A stretch of DNA of 64,000 nucleotides, from the NCBI GenBank assembly GCA_037718865.1, contig JBBJMP010000001.1, positions 631,044 through 695,043 of the forward strand, read 5' to 3'. Both the position numbers and the translations under genes were made by a program. The DNA comes from JADCRZ01 sp037718865. Lineage in GTDB: Bacteria; Bacteroidota; Bacteroidia; Chitinophagales; Chitinophagaceae. The notes under the pieces were generated by a model that saw nothing but the letters and a program-made list of their open reading frames with translations, searched no databases and was not told the DNA's origin. Shown here in pieces: positions 44,125-53,724 of the stretch (its first letter is position 1; every line of letters begins with the position of its first letter).

Positions 44125-44988
44125 TTAATTATGCTCACAGCCTTCCCTCAAGACAATTATCGACTCATCCCCTCCTGGGATAGGTAGGGTGGGAAAATTT
44201 GTAATTAAATATCTGACGTAAGTCATACTATTCAGTATAGCGCTGGGCTCTATGGCTGCACTGTTCAACTGCGCATATTGGGCCGTCGTAATGGTATCGC
44301 TGTAACGTGTTACATCATCCTGGTTATTCCGGAAATACAGCACTCCAAGATAGCTGCCATTTGCGTATTGCTTATTGTAATTGAATTCAAAGGAATTGAC
44401 GTATTCGGGTCTTAAGGCCGGGTTACCCTGGCTTATGTTTAACGGATCATTGATATCAATATACGGGTTCAACTGCCAAAAATTAGGACGGCGGATCCGT
44501 CTGTTGAAATTAAGCTGCACTTCCGCGCCTTCACCTATCTCCTTCGTCAGGAATAAACTTGGGAAAAGGCCATCGAAAATACTTCCTATATCCAGCGGGA
44601 GCTTATAGCCAAATTTCCTGGCACTGTCTATCAGAACCCCATTGAAGACGGATTGCTCAGCGCGCAGGCCGGCCTGGTACTGGATGCCCTTCCATTTATT
44701 AGTATAGGTGGTATACGCAGCATATACGGTTTCATCGTATTTTACATTAGTGCTTAAAGGAAGTTTGAGCTCGATGTTGTTATTTAATGAGTAACCATTA
44801 AGAATATTGTTATTGTTATTCCTGAACCCGCGTAACCCTATTTGGTTTGACTTTCCACCACCTTACCGTATAACCCGGGTGACCTGCCGGGGTGTTGGTA
44901 CGTTTCGATCGGGATATCCATGGGTTGATCCTGGGAAAAAGCTTCATGGGAACAAATTATAAAAATATACCGAAAAGCACTTTTTCAT
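44125..44988 (-). pseudogene. TonB-dependent receptor with internal deletion
   Basis: The start (ATG 44986-44988, MKKCFSVYFYNLFP) breaks off by frameshift. Then come AFSQDQPMDIPIETYQHPG and LYGKVVESQTK, the first strand of a CarboxypepD_reg domain. A stop follows, and from about 44840 the text jumps to the C-terminal barrel of the outer-membrane beta-barrel (PF14905-like) family: NNNILNGYSLNNNIELKL, YAAYTTYTNKWKGIQY, RIRRPNFWQLNPYIDIND and NPALRPEYVNSFEFNYN. The plug and most of the barrel are missing and the real 3' end is also cut. It cannot make a receptor. Confidence 0.78.
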
Positions 44989-45274
44989 ATTAATTATTTT
45001 TTCTCTACCTCGTTGCCTTACCCGAACAAGAAGTAACTCAAAGTAAGTTATGGTACAATTGCAAAGAATACCCTGACAAGGGAGGCAAATTGCAACATCA
45101 CCTTCAAGGCCGGATTAATTGCTCATTAGAATCTTATTAAAAGAGGCTGCCTCGATGGAGACAACCTCTTTTGACATATGAAAAGCAGAAGTGAAGCCCT
45201 TTCTGATTCTGGTACGATTCCTGGTAACACGGCGCTCTAATTTTGAACGGCATAACGGGTCTCCGAAGCCTTGT
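44989..45274 (+). other. Spacer after the TPR gene
   Basis: About 285 bp. It holds the terminator hairpin of the TPR gene (next entry). No gene seen. Confidence 0.5.
45139..45172 (-). terminator. Terminator of the TPR gene
   Basis: AAAAGAGG / CCTCTTTT outer stem with a G-rich middle, about 100 bp after the stop; on the minus strand it ends in TTTT. Confidence 0.6.
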
Positions 45275-46951
45275 TTAATTTTTTGGTTTCTTATTTGCTC
45301 TTGACCTCCGTTTAGTTGCTTCGGCCGTTGTTTTTGCTTCGGACTTTGTTAATACCTCAATGTATTGTGCAGCACTTTCATTATCGGGGTCGAGTTTCAG
45401 GATGTTCTGCAAATAGACTACTGCTGAATCTTTATCCTTTGTCACATTAGCGTAATAGCTTGCCAGGTAACCATGTGCCTGGATAAGGGTGGATTTGTAA
45501 TCCTCTCTTTCACCGGCTGCACGAGCAAAAGCGATCAGGTTTTTGTAGGGTTCTACGGCAGTGCCCTTTTCCATGGTTGTATCCTGCGCTCCTGCAGATC
45601 TGGCACACCACAGATAACCAAATATCTCATCCGGATATTTCGGCCTGTATAAATTACAGAATACGCTATCGGAAGACGTATAGTTACCGGCAAGGTAATG
45701 TGCATACCCCCAGTCATACAGGTCTCGGTTAGACGGATCTTTTTTGCCTGCATAAATTCGTCCCAACCAATTGGCCTGCTGATTGTAATTTCCCATTTTC
45801 GCGGCAAAAGCAGCTGCATCAGCCATTGTTTTCAGCTTGCCCTCCGCTGAAGTATCCAACTCAACTGCCGTTTCGAAATTTCTCATTGCTTCTTCTTCGT
45901 TGCCCGGGAATTTACCCAAGAGTTTCCCCCGAAATACATAGTCCTGAAGGACGAAACCCTCCTTTTTCTGCTTTGCGAAATACTGGTCCATATAGTTCTT
46001 CGCGCTTGCGGAGTCTTGCAATGCATCGTAGCTGTATGCAATAAGTTTATAGTACCGGGGATCGGCCTTATCCCCCAGCAGGCTGATCTTTGATTTTGCC
46101 GTATCGATGGCAGTCTGGTAATCCCTGGAAGCATAAATAATGCTTGTCCGGTCGTATGCCGTGGAAGGATCTTTATCCGAAACCGCGAGATAACTATTAA
46201 AATATTCCCTGGCTTTATTAATATCCCTTTCAAACCAGTAAAAGAACAACTCATAAAATGCCGGTGCATAATTAGGATCTATCCGGCTAGCTTCCTCGAA
46301 AGCAGGAAGAAAGTAGTCGGGGTTATTCTGTGTGAGGTATACTTTTCCAATCTTATACCTCGCTTCCGCTAATTCGGGGTCCATGGAAAGGGCTTGTTTG
46401 AAGGCCGTGACTGCACCGCCGCCGTTTATAAGCTTGCGATATGCGTCACCCATTATCACGTATGTTTCTGCATTCTTCAGATCTTTTCTTCTACGTTTTG
46501 GTATGTTGTTTAGTTTCTCAATGGCGTAGTTGGCATCACCCAATTGAGCGTCTACATTCGCCCTGGCAATAGCATGGATAACGTCAACATTCTTACCTTT
46601 GGTTAAGGAGATGGCCGTTTCGAAACGTTGACGCGCCTCATTAAGCTTATTTTCCATCAATTCGATTTGGCCCATGCCAACAAGGATCAAGGGGGCATTC
46701 CCATTGGAAGCCAGCGTTTTTTGATAAAGGCTTCTCGCAGCTAACGAATCTTTTTCTTTTATTAACGTTTGTCCCAGCCAGTAAACTGCCTCTGTATTGT
46801 TTGGGTTAGATGCCAGCACTTTTTCAAATTGGTTCTTTGCGCTTTGATACCGTTCATAATAAAGGTATTTTTTCCCCTCGGCAACATTCTGCGCAAACAA
46901 TTCTCCGCCTGAAATAATAGTAGCAAAAAAAATCGTCAGTATAATCTTCAT
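45275..46951 (-). CDS. Secreted TPR-repeat protein
   Basis: 558 residues with a signal peptide (MKIILTIFFATIISGGELFAQ). At least 10 TPR-like repeats follow; examples are YYERYQSAKNQFEKVLASNP, TEAVYWLGQTLIKEKDSLAA, YVIMGDAYRKLINGGGAVTA and YKIGKVYLTQNNPDYFLPAF. It ends in a basic lysine/arginine tail. TPR superhelices bind partner proteins; in Bacteroidota such periplasmic TPR proteins support cell-envelope complexes. No specific partner can be read. It is separate from the kinase pair by about 300 bp. Confidence 0.85.
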   Translation of the reverse strand: MKIILTIFFATIISGGELFAQNVAEGKKYLYYERYQSAKNQFEKVLASNPNNTEAVYWLGQTLIKEKDSLAARSLYQKTLASNGNAPLILVGMGQIELMENKLNEARQRFETAISLTKGKNVDVIHAIARANVDAQLGDANYAIEKLNNIPKRRRKDLKNAETYVIMGDAYRKLINGGGAVTAFKQALSMDPELAEARYKIGKVYLTQNNPDYFLPAFEEASRIDPNYAPAFYELFFYWFERDINKAREYFNSYLAVSDKDPSTAYDRTSIIYASRDYQTAIDTAKSKISLLGDKADPRYYKLIAYSYDALQDSASAKNYMDQYFAKQKKEGFVLQDYVFRGKLLGKFPGNEEEAMRNFETAVELDTSAEGKLKTMADAAAFAAKMGNYNQQANWLGRIYAGKKDPSNRDLYDWGYAHYLAGNYTSSDSVFCNLYRPKYPDEIFGYLWCARSAGAQDTTMEKGTAVEPYKNLIAFARAAGEREDYKSTLIQAHGYLASYYANVTKDKDSAVVYLQNILKLDPDNESAAQYIEVLTKSEAKTTAEATKRRSRANKKPKN

Positions 46952-47246
46952 AAAATTATTATTTGATAATCAAATCTTTTCCTTGACACATGCAATTTAT
47001 TTGCCGCGTTATATAAAAGGATTAGAACGGAATTAGATTTTAATTAAAAAGATAATTACCCACGATGGGCTGCTTGTTTGAAAAGCAGCAAATGGAATTT
47101 GCTTTTTCAAGACAGCCATTATTTGTCAATAAACAATGAGGAGATTGTACAAGGCCTGGTTTAAAAAGGGCGTGTATGGCCGCAGCCTATCCAATGAAGG
47201 ATTTAAAACGTGAAGACGGTTTAAGATTATGCCCGGACCTGTAAGA
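46952..47246 (-). other. Non-coding stretch between TPR protein and kinase
   Basis: About 295 bp. I see nothing in it beyond the presumed promoter of the TPR gene. Confidence 0.4.
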
Positions 47247-48647
47247 TCAGGCACCGGCATTTGGCATCTCAAAGACTGTTGCAACAGGAAGGCGTATAGT
47301 GAACTGACTGCCTTCCCCTAATTTTGAAATCACTGTAAGCTCGCCTTTATGGAGCTTTATTATTCTTGAAGCAAGTGATAACCCGAGGCCGAAACCCTCT
47401 TTGATCCTATCATCGTTAACCCGGTAAAAAGGCTGAAATATGTGGTTCAGCTCAGATTCGGGTATTCCTATACCTTGGTCCTGTACAGCAATGATGACTT
47501 CATTGTGTATGCTGAGCTTAACAACCGCTTTCTGGTTTTCGGAATACTTACAGGCGTTGATTACGATATTTCTTAAAGCGGTAAATAGTAATTCTTCGTT
47601 ACCAAACACCAAAAGCTTGTTCTGCTCCTCCGGCAATTCGTCAAACTCGAATAATACAGAATAAGCTTTATTAGTTTTAGCCATTTCTGAAGGCAGGCGG
47701 TATAGTACTTCATCTATCCTTACCAGTTCAATTTCCAGTCCTCCCGGCGATCCGGAGGCTTTAGCGAACTTCAGCAGGGCCTGTGTCAGCTTGCCCATGT
47801 GTAATACATCCTGGTGTATGGATTTCATTATATAACGATATTCCTCTGCTGCTCTTTCGCGCTGCAGGGACACTTCTATTTGACTGGATATGGACGTCAA
47901 TGGTGTTGATAATTCATGGGAAGCATGCGCTATAAAACGCTTTTGCAGATCGAAGCTTTCCTGTAAGCGATTTAATAATGCATTTAACGTATCAGATAAG
48001 TAATACCATTCGTCTTTTGCCTGTCCTGTCTGGATCCGCCGCGAAAAATTCTGGGCAGAGATATCATTTACCTCATCGGCAATTTTTTTTATGGGTTTTA
48101 ACAGCCGGGTAGAAAACAGGTATCCCCCTAAAAAGGCAATTACCAGGGCACCGGAACACGTAAGCAGGAGAATTTGAAGCAAACGATTGAGGTTTTCTTT
48201 GCCCTCTACGTCTTCTCCCGCGGCGATCAGAACCAGGCGTAATCTGCTATCCGTATAATAATGAGCAACAGCCTGTTTTTTCCCCGTCTTGAAAAACAGG
48301 TCTCTCTGTTCTCGCGCATTATCTAACAATGCCGCATCAATTCGAACTGAGTCGCCAGGGAGACTGGTATATTCGTAGATTTTTTGGTTTTTATGATCGT
48401 AGGCCTGGATCACTTTATTTATGTAGGCCATTGATGTAGCAGAGTCGATCCGCTGAACCAATTCATTGGAAAATACATCAGATCGGCTGAGTAATCGGCC
48501 AATCGTAATGGCACGGTTCCGGAGTCGCACTTTATTAGTATGAATTCTTGAACTATAAAAAAAGTAGTACGCGGAAGCACACACCAGTGACAATATCACA
48601 AATACCAGCAAAGTAAAAAGCAGCGTAATTCGGATTCTTACGGGCAT
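47247..48647 (-). CDS. Sensor histidine kinase
   Basis: 466 residues. An N-terminal membrane helix (ITLLFTLLVFVILSLVCASA), an extracytoplasmic loop of about 120 residues and a second helix (LLLTCSGALVIAFLGGYLF) precede a HAMP region (RLLKPIKKIADEVNDISAQN). The H box is RFIAHASHELSTPLTSIS. The N box is NIVINACKYSENQ, G1 is DQGIGIPESELN and G2 is GFGLGLSLASRI. It is an orthodox HAMP-HisKA-HATPase membrane kinase. The cognate regulator is 5 bp upstream in the same orientation. Confidence 0.95.
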   Translation of the reverse strand: MPVRIRITLLFTLLVFVILSLVCASAYYFFYSSRIHTNKVRLRNRAITIGRLLSRSDVFSNELVQRIDSATSMAYINKVIQAYDHKNQKIYEYTSLPGDSVRIDAALLDNAREQRDLFFKTGKKQAVAHYYTDSRLRLVLIAAGEDVEGKENLNRLLQILLLTCSGALVIAFLGGYLFSTRLLKPIKKIADEVNDISAQNFSRRIQTGQAKDEWYYLSDTLNALLNRLQESFDLQKRFIAHASHELSTPLTSISSQIEVSLQRERAAEEYRYIMKSIHQDVLHMGKLTQALLKFAKASGSPGGLEIELVRIDEVLYRLPSEMAKTNKAYSVLFEFDELPEEQNKLLVFGNEELLFTALRNIVINACKYSENQKAVVKLSIHNEVIIAVQDQGIGIPESELNHIFQPFYRVNDDRIKEGFGLGLSLASRIIKLHKGELTVISKLGEGSQFTIRLPVATVFEMPNAGA

Positions 48648-48652
48648 TATAG

Positions 48653-49342
48653 TTATTTTTCTCTAAGAATATAACCCATCCCTACATGAGTGTGTATTAG
48701 CTTTGACTGAAAAGGCTTGTCCACTTTGTTACGCACGTAATTGATATACACATCGATGACATTTGTATTTGTGTCAAAATCAATATCCCACACATTTATG
48801 GCAATGTCGGCACGGGAAACTACCCGGTTCTTGTTCCGGAGCAAATATTCCAGTAATTGGAATTCTTTGGCCGTTAGATTAATGGCAGTAGTTCCGCGCC
48901 GGACTTCTTTACTGTCAAGGTGCATTTCAAGGTCGCCGGCTTTCAAGGTAGTACCAACGGGCAGGTTTTGATTCATCGTGCGTTTCAGGAGCACTCTGAT
49001 CTTCATCAGTAGCTCTTTGAATTCAAAAGGTTTAATAAGGTAATCATCTGCACCTGCATCATAACCGTCTATTTTATCATTTAGCGCACTAAGTGCGGTC
49101 AGCATGATAACAGGGATCTCCGCATTTTTCAACCTTACCATTCTGCAAAGCTCATATCCGTTTATTCCGGGTAAGTTGATGTCCAGGATAACGAGGTTAA
49201 AGCTATGTGCCTGAAAGAGCTTATAGCCGATCTGACCGTCATAGGCTACCTCTGCATAAAACCCGTTTTCGGTTAAGCCAAGCCTGAGCGTATCCGCGAT
49301 TTTCTGCTCATCCTCTACAATTAAGATCTTTCTTTCTTCCAT
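48653..49342 (-). CDS. OmpR/PhoB-family response regulator
   Basis: 229 residues. The receiver domain has acidic pocket VEDEQKIADTLRLGL, phosphoacceptor Asp in VILDINLPGINGYEL and Lys in DDYLIKPFEF. The winged-helix domain starts near 130 with LKAGDLEMHLDSKEVRRG and LTAKEFQLLEYLLRNK, ending YVRNKVDKPF, THVGMGYIL. It pairs with the kinase. The target genes are not visible. Confidence 0.95.
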   Translation of the reverse strand: MEERKILIVEDEQKIADTLRLGLTENGFYAEVAYDGQIGYKLFQAHSFNLVILDINLPGINGYELCRMVRLKNAEIPVIMLTALSALNDKIDGYDAGADDYLIKPFEFKELLMKIRVLLKRTMNQNLPVGTTLKAGDLEMHLDSKEVRRGTTAINLTAKEFQLLEYLLRNKNRVVSRADIAINVWDIDFDTNTNVIDVYINYVRNKVDKPFQSKLIHTHVGMGYILREK

Positions 49343-49552
49343 GGTGTGAATTTAGCAGTTAAAAGATACAATGACGGCGGCTATGCCAGCTAATCGCATT
49401 TTAATTGGAAACTAATCCTGTCTTAATAAAGAATATAGACCTTAGATACGGCGAAAAAAAATCAACGTATCTCAGTAAGTATCAATAGAAAAAGCATCTT
49501 TTTGTTCTTCGCATTTTTTTACACACGCGGAAATTTGGCTTTTCTTAATGTT

Positions 49553-49578
49553 AAAGCCCTTGTTTCTACAAGGGCTTT
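49553..49578 (-). terminator. Rho-independent terminator
   Basis: AAAGCCCTTG, TTTCTA, CAAGGGCTTT forms a perfect 10-bp stem; on the minus strand it ends transcription of the gene at 49606-50169. Confidence 0.78.
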
Positions 49579-49605
49579 TGCGTTTGATTAAAGTAATGAT
49601 AATGA

Positions 49606-50169
49606 TCAGTTCATCTTTTTAAGAAGGTCAGCGGCCGTGCGCAGGAAGGATTTGATTGCCTCCTTCTGATGGAGTGTAAGTACATCCGGATTGATTGATG
49701 CGGAAGCATCTTTAAGCGCCGCAACCTCACTGGTCAGCCCGGGGTATTTCGTCTTCTGCATATTTGCCAGTACATTCGTCAGGATATCAGCCGCATTCCT
49801 GATGTTGTCGGCATGGGTGTCTGCATACGGATCATCAGTGATTTTCTGCGCATAGTCGTTTACTTTGTCCAGGTCGGGATCAGCGTGGTAATCAATTTCA
49901 ATTGCCATTGCACTGGTGGCTTTAACTAATTTAAGCAATGCCTGGCTCGTATAGGCATGATTAAGCCCCATTTGCTGTTTGTCGGCAGTGACGAAATTCA
50001 CGAAATCCGTTACGGTATTGTTATTTTCAGCGATGCTTACCACCTCTACTGTACTTTCTTCGCCTATTCCTTTCTGCAAATTATCCGATGGCAGCAAATA
50101 GAGGATAATCAATGCAGCTACTCCGAGTCCGAGTATAATCCAGGGAGAAGTCGGTTTTTTTGTTTCCAT
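49606..50169 (-). CDS. Membrane-anchored helical protein of 187 aa
   Basis: One N-terminal membrane helix (WIILGLGVAALIILYLLPSD) with a large outer domain rich in helices: NTVTDFVNFVTADKQQMGLN, SQALLKLVKATSAMAIEIDY, NIRNAADILTNVLANMQKTK and the terminal IKSFLRTAADLLKKMN. No enzyme residues. Family unknown. It ends at the perfect hairpin downstream and starts near the region that separates it from the plus-strand gene at 50537. Confidence 0.75.
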   Translation of the reverse strand: METKKPTSPWIILGLGVAALIILYLLPSDNLQKGIGEESTVEVVSIAENNNTVTDFVNFVTADKQQMGLNHAYTSQALLKLVKATSAMAIEIDYHADPDLDKVNDYAQKITDDPYADTHADNIRNAADILTNVLANMQKTKYPGLTSEVAALKDASASINPDVLTLHQKEAIKSFLRTAADLLKKMN

Positions 50170-50536
50170 GTCATTCCTTTATTTAAGTATTTATCTGTGG
50201 TAGCGAATGACCAGGCAGATAAAAAATGGACTTTGAATGTGAGGGCGCCAGCACAAATGGCAAATTGGACCATACGACTTAAGAAGACATTAATTGCATA
50301 TTAGAATAGGATTAGAATGACATCCGGCTCTTTAGAGGTGATTTCCTTCAATAATTTTATTTATAAGTCAGGCTTGCTACTCATGGCTGCTCCATTTTTT
50401 CGAACAGCTGCTATATGTGAATCCGCCCCCGGAAAAAAATTTTGTCTGTAACCATATCAAAGAGCTGAATTAGATAAAGTACAGTTAAACAAATTTTATT
50501 AAAAATATATTACCTTGACTTCAAAAGCAGCTACCA
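50170..50536 (+). other. Divergent spacer
   Basis: About 367 AT-rich bp between a minus-strand and a plus-strand gene. No gene, RNA or clear promoter pair can be supported. Confidence 0.4.
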
Positions 50537-51112
50537 ATGAGGTATTTTATTGTTTTTTTAGTATTGTCTTTCCTTACATCTGGCTGTGGTTTGCGAGAAC
50601 GTGAGCTGGAGGTGGAAAAGAGAATGAACGAGGTAAACCAGAAAGAGCAGGATTTGTTTTTGAAAGAAAAAACCTTGCAGAAGAAAGAGGAGGAACTCAT
50701 GAAAAAGGAAGAGCTGCTTGATAGTTCATCCCAAAACCCAGTCGATAGTTTCTTGATACAACATCCGCAACTTCCGGGTAAGTGGAATGTTTCCATGCGT
50801 TGTACTGAGACAACCTGTTCGGGGTCTGCTGTTGGTGATACCAAAGTCGAACAATGGGAAATAAGCTACCAGAATCAAAGTATAGTTGCACAAGCATTTA
50901 GCAATAACAAACTAGTTCGCGTTTATTCAGGCAGTAACAAGGGGGGCACTGTTGAATTGTCTACTGAACCCGATAACGCTGACCTCTCTTTATCAACGAA
51001 AATGATTGTCAGGTTACAGGAGATAAATGAAAATGACATACGTGGTCAACGTGAAATTATTCGCCCTGATAAATGTCACGTTCTTTATGCCTTAGATTTA
51101 AAGAAGCAATAG
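50537..51112 (+). CDS. Lipoprotein with coiled coil
   Basis: 191 residues. Lipobox LTSGC gives Cys about 17 after a short hydrophobic start. A coiled coil of heptads rich in Lys/Glu follows (about 20-60: KRMNEVNQKEQDLFLKEKTL), then a beta-rich domain with SAVGDTKVEQWEISYQNQ, RVYSGSNKGG and DKCHVLYALDLKKQ. Probably outer-membrane- or inner-membrane-anchored in the periplasm. It lies 31 bp ahead of the antiporter gene and may be cotranscribed. Function unknown. Confidence 0.8.
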   Translation: MRYFIVFLVLSFLTSGCGLRERELEVEKRMNEVNQKEQDLFLKEKTLQKKEEELMKKEELLDSSSQNPVDSFLIQHPQLPGKWNVSMRCTETTCSGSAVGDTKVEQWEISYQNQSIVAQAFSNNKLVRVYSGSNKGGTVELSTEPDNADLSLSTKMIVRLQEINENDIRGQREIIRPDKCHVLYALDLKKQ

Positions 51113-51143
51113 CTTCTACTTATTCACTATCTAACCGTCAGTC

Positions 51144-53297
51144 ATGGTATTATTAAACGTAGATTTTTCGCTTCCTTTAAAAAACCCTGTGATCATATTT
51201 TCACTGGTCCTATTCATTATTCTGTTCGCACCCCTTCTGCTGAATAAATTAAAGATTCCGCACATTATAGGTCTGATACTGGCGGGGATTATTATAGGCC
51301 CTTATGGATTCAATCTATTGTTGCGTGATAGCAGCATTGTTCTGTTCGGTACTGTTGGCTTGTTATATATCATGTTTACTGCAGGTCTGGAAATTGACCT
51401 TGAAGAATTCAAAAAAAACCGGGTTAAAAGTCTTGTATTTGGCTTATATACCTTTACAGTGCCAATTATAGCAGGCACTTTTGCTGCTTACTATTTGCTT
51501 GGCTTTGAATTACCGGCCTCTTTGTTATTAGGGAGCATGCTCGCCTCCCATACCCTGCTTGCCTATCCAATTGTAAGCCGTTATGGAATAACACGGATAC
51601 GATCTGTTACACTTACAATTGGCGGCACCATCTTAACGGATATTCTTGCACTATTGGTATTAGCTGCTATCGTTGGCATGTATAAAGGGGAGATATCTAC
51701 TGCCTTCTGGCTGCGGTTATTGACATATTCTCTCGTTTTTGCCGCTATTGTTTTTTTTATTTTTCCTCTTATAGCAAGATGGTTTTTTAAGAAATTCGAT
51801 GACAATATTTCCCAATACATATTCGTGCTGGCCATTGTATTTTTAGGGTCTTTCCTTGCTGAAGCTGCAGGTCTTGAGGCTATTATTGGCGCCTTTCTTT
51901 CCGGATTAGCCATCAACCGTTTTATTCCACATTCATCTCCTTTAATGAACCGGATTGATTTTGTTGGTAGTGCCTTATTCGTACCCTTCTTTTTGATAGG
52001 TGTGGGTATGCTTGTTGACTTTAGCGTCCTGTTTAAAGGGATTGGAGCAATTAAAGTAGCGTTTGTAATGATCATTGTGGCAGTGGTAGGAAAATACATT
52101 GCGGCAGTACTTACACAAAAGACATACAAATTATCCAGCGATGAAAGGCAGATGATTTTTGGATTAAGCAATGCAAGAGTTGGGGCAACCCTGGCAGTGG
52201 TGTTGGTAGGCTATAATGTGATATTAGGTGAAACTGCTACGGGCGAACCTATTCGCTTGTTAAGTGAAGATGTATTGAATGGTACAATTTTAATGATCTT
52301 GGTAACCTGTACCATAAGCTCGTTTATTGTGGAAAAGGCATCTCGTAATATTGCTCTTCTCGAAATTGCTAAGCCTGGTGAGTCCGAAGAACATACCGAA
52401 AGAATACTGATTTCACTTGCTTATCCTGAAGCTGTTCACGACTTGGTAGACCTCGCTTTGCTATTGATGCCGCATAAAACTAAGACGCCCTTGTATGCAT
52501 TGCATGTAGTAGATGAAACTGATCTATCCGGAAAAGGACATAGCGCGGGTAAGAAGATGATGGAAAAGGCTATAAAACATGCTGCGGCTACAGACAGCAC
52601 CATTGTGCCCATAATCCGTTTTGATGTAAACATAAGCAATGGTATAATCTACACGATCAAAGAACATAATATTACGGATTCAATTATCGGTATGCATCAT
52701 CTTGCAGAAGAAGAGGAAAACTTATTTGGCCCTATTGTTGAAAAGATTTTACATCATACACCGGAAACTATTTTTATCTATAAGTCTGTCCAGCCTCTGA
52801 ATACACTAAAGCGCATTATAGCAGCCGTTCCTCCTAATGCTGAATATGAGCTGGGATTTCTTCACTGGTTTGAGCGCTTGCAAACAATGTCTAAAGCAAC
52901 AGGACTTCCGTTAAATATTTATGCAAATGAGCTTACAACGAAAATACTCAGAGATACAAATTTCAGCAATGCCTATCCTTTAGCCATGGAATTCAATGCT
53001 TTTAACACCTGGGACGACTTTCTCATATTTACCAGGGAAGTACAAAAAGATGACCTATTCATTATCATATCTTCCCGCAAGGGTTATCTTTCTTATATTC
53101 CTGAAATAGATAAACTACCTAAATATCTAATCAAATACTTTGGCCAAAACAGTTATATAATATTGTATCCTGCACAGGTAGAAGTTAACACCAATTCGTC
53201 TTTTCAGCCTCTAGAGGAAAATATTGAATTCCTCGATAAAGCAGGCAGCTATGTTAATAAAATATTTAAGAGCACCGACAAATCAACTCCTAGATAA
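51144..53297 (+). CDS. CPA2-type cation/proton antiporter with UspA-like tail
   Basis: 717 residues. About 12-13 membrane helices cover 10-395: IIFSLVLFIILFAPLLLNKL, HIIGLILAGIIIGPYG, YIMFTAGLEIDLEEFK, ASHTLLAYPIVSRYG and GLEAIIGAFLSGLAINR. The last carries the acidic exchange region of Kef/Na+-H+ exchangers. From about 400 a cytosolic UspA-like double domain follows (RILISLAYPEAVHDLVDL, YALHVVDETD, TLKRIIAAVPPNAEYELG). This build is common in Bacteroidota and serves Na+ or K+ export coupled to proton entry. A partner of the K+ uptake genes at 41.5 kb in ion balance is a reasonable guess. Confidence 0.92.
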   Translation: MVLLNVDFSLPLKNPVIIFSLVLFIILFAPLLLNKLKIPHIIGLILAGIIIGPYGFNLLLRDSSIVLFGTVGLLYIMFTAGLEIDLEEFKKNRVKSLVFGLYTFTVPIIAGTFAAYYLLGFELPASLLLGSMLASHTLLAYPIVSRYGITRIRSVTLTIGGTILTDILALLVLAAIVGMYKGEISTAFWLRLLTYSLVFAAIVFFIFPLIARWFFKKFDDNISQYIFVLAIVFLGSFLAEAAGLEAIIGAFLSGLAINRFIPHSSPLMNRIDFVGSALFVPFFLIGVGMLVDFSVLFKGIGAIKVAFVMIIVAVVGKYIAAVLTQKTYKLSSDERQMIFGLSNARVGATLAVVLVGYNVILGETATGEPIRLLSEDVLNGTILMILVTCTISSFIVEKASRNIALLEIAKPGESEEHTERILISLAYPEAVHDLVDLALLLMPHKTKTPLYALHVVDETDLSGKGHSAGKKMMEKAIKHAAATDSTIVPIIRFDVNISNGIIYTIKEHNITDSIIGMHHLAEEEENLFGPIVEKILHHTPETIFIYKSVQPLNTLKRIIAAVPPNAEYELGFLHWFERLQTMSKATGLPLNIYANELTTKILRDTNFSNAYPLAMEFNAFNTWDDFLIFTREVQKDDLFIIISSRKGYLSYIPEIDKLPKYLIKYFGQNSYIILYPAQVEVNTNSSFQPLEENIEFLDKAGSYVNKIFKSTDKSTPR

Positions 53298-53724
53298 TTT
53301 GTAAGCGGACGCGGGTGCAAAGCCCAATGGAGATAACTTGCGGTGTTCATTTTCCGATTTGGGGGAACGTTACTTCTAAACCGAAAAATGTAAAACACTA
53401 AACGGAGAATGGAAGCCTAATGTTGTTTATTGTCTCCCCTAGAGGCTATGGTGCACCTGATGAGCAATAAAGCATGATCAAGTAATTTCAATCTATCAAA
53501 TCAAGTCTCTTAAACGAATAAAGGCCGCATTCCGGCTTGAATATAAACCCGGTGCCGTTACTTTTTTATGTGCATAACGTGATAAGCCCTTTAAATCCGC
53601 CAGAGCAATTAAAATTCAATCACTCTTTGCGACGCAACAAGTATTTTTTATCTTTGAAGGATAAACGATGTACAGTTATTTACGCAAGTGCGTGATTCGT
53701 GGAGTAGTAACTGAAAGATAATAT
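53298..53724 (+). other. Non-coding stretch before the insertion sequence
   Basis: 427 bp. It includes short AT-rich and GC-rich parts but no frame, tRNA or tmRNA body that I can support. It is the pre-insertion neighbour of the fragment at 55400. Confidence 0.4.
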
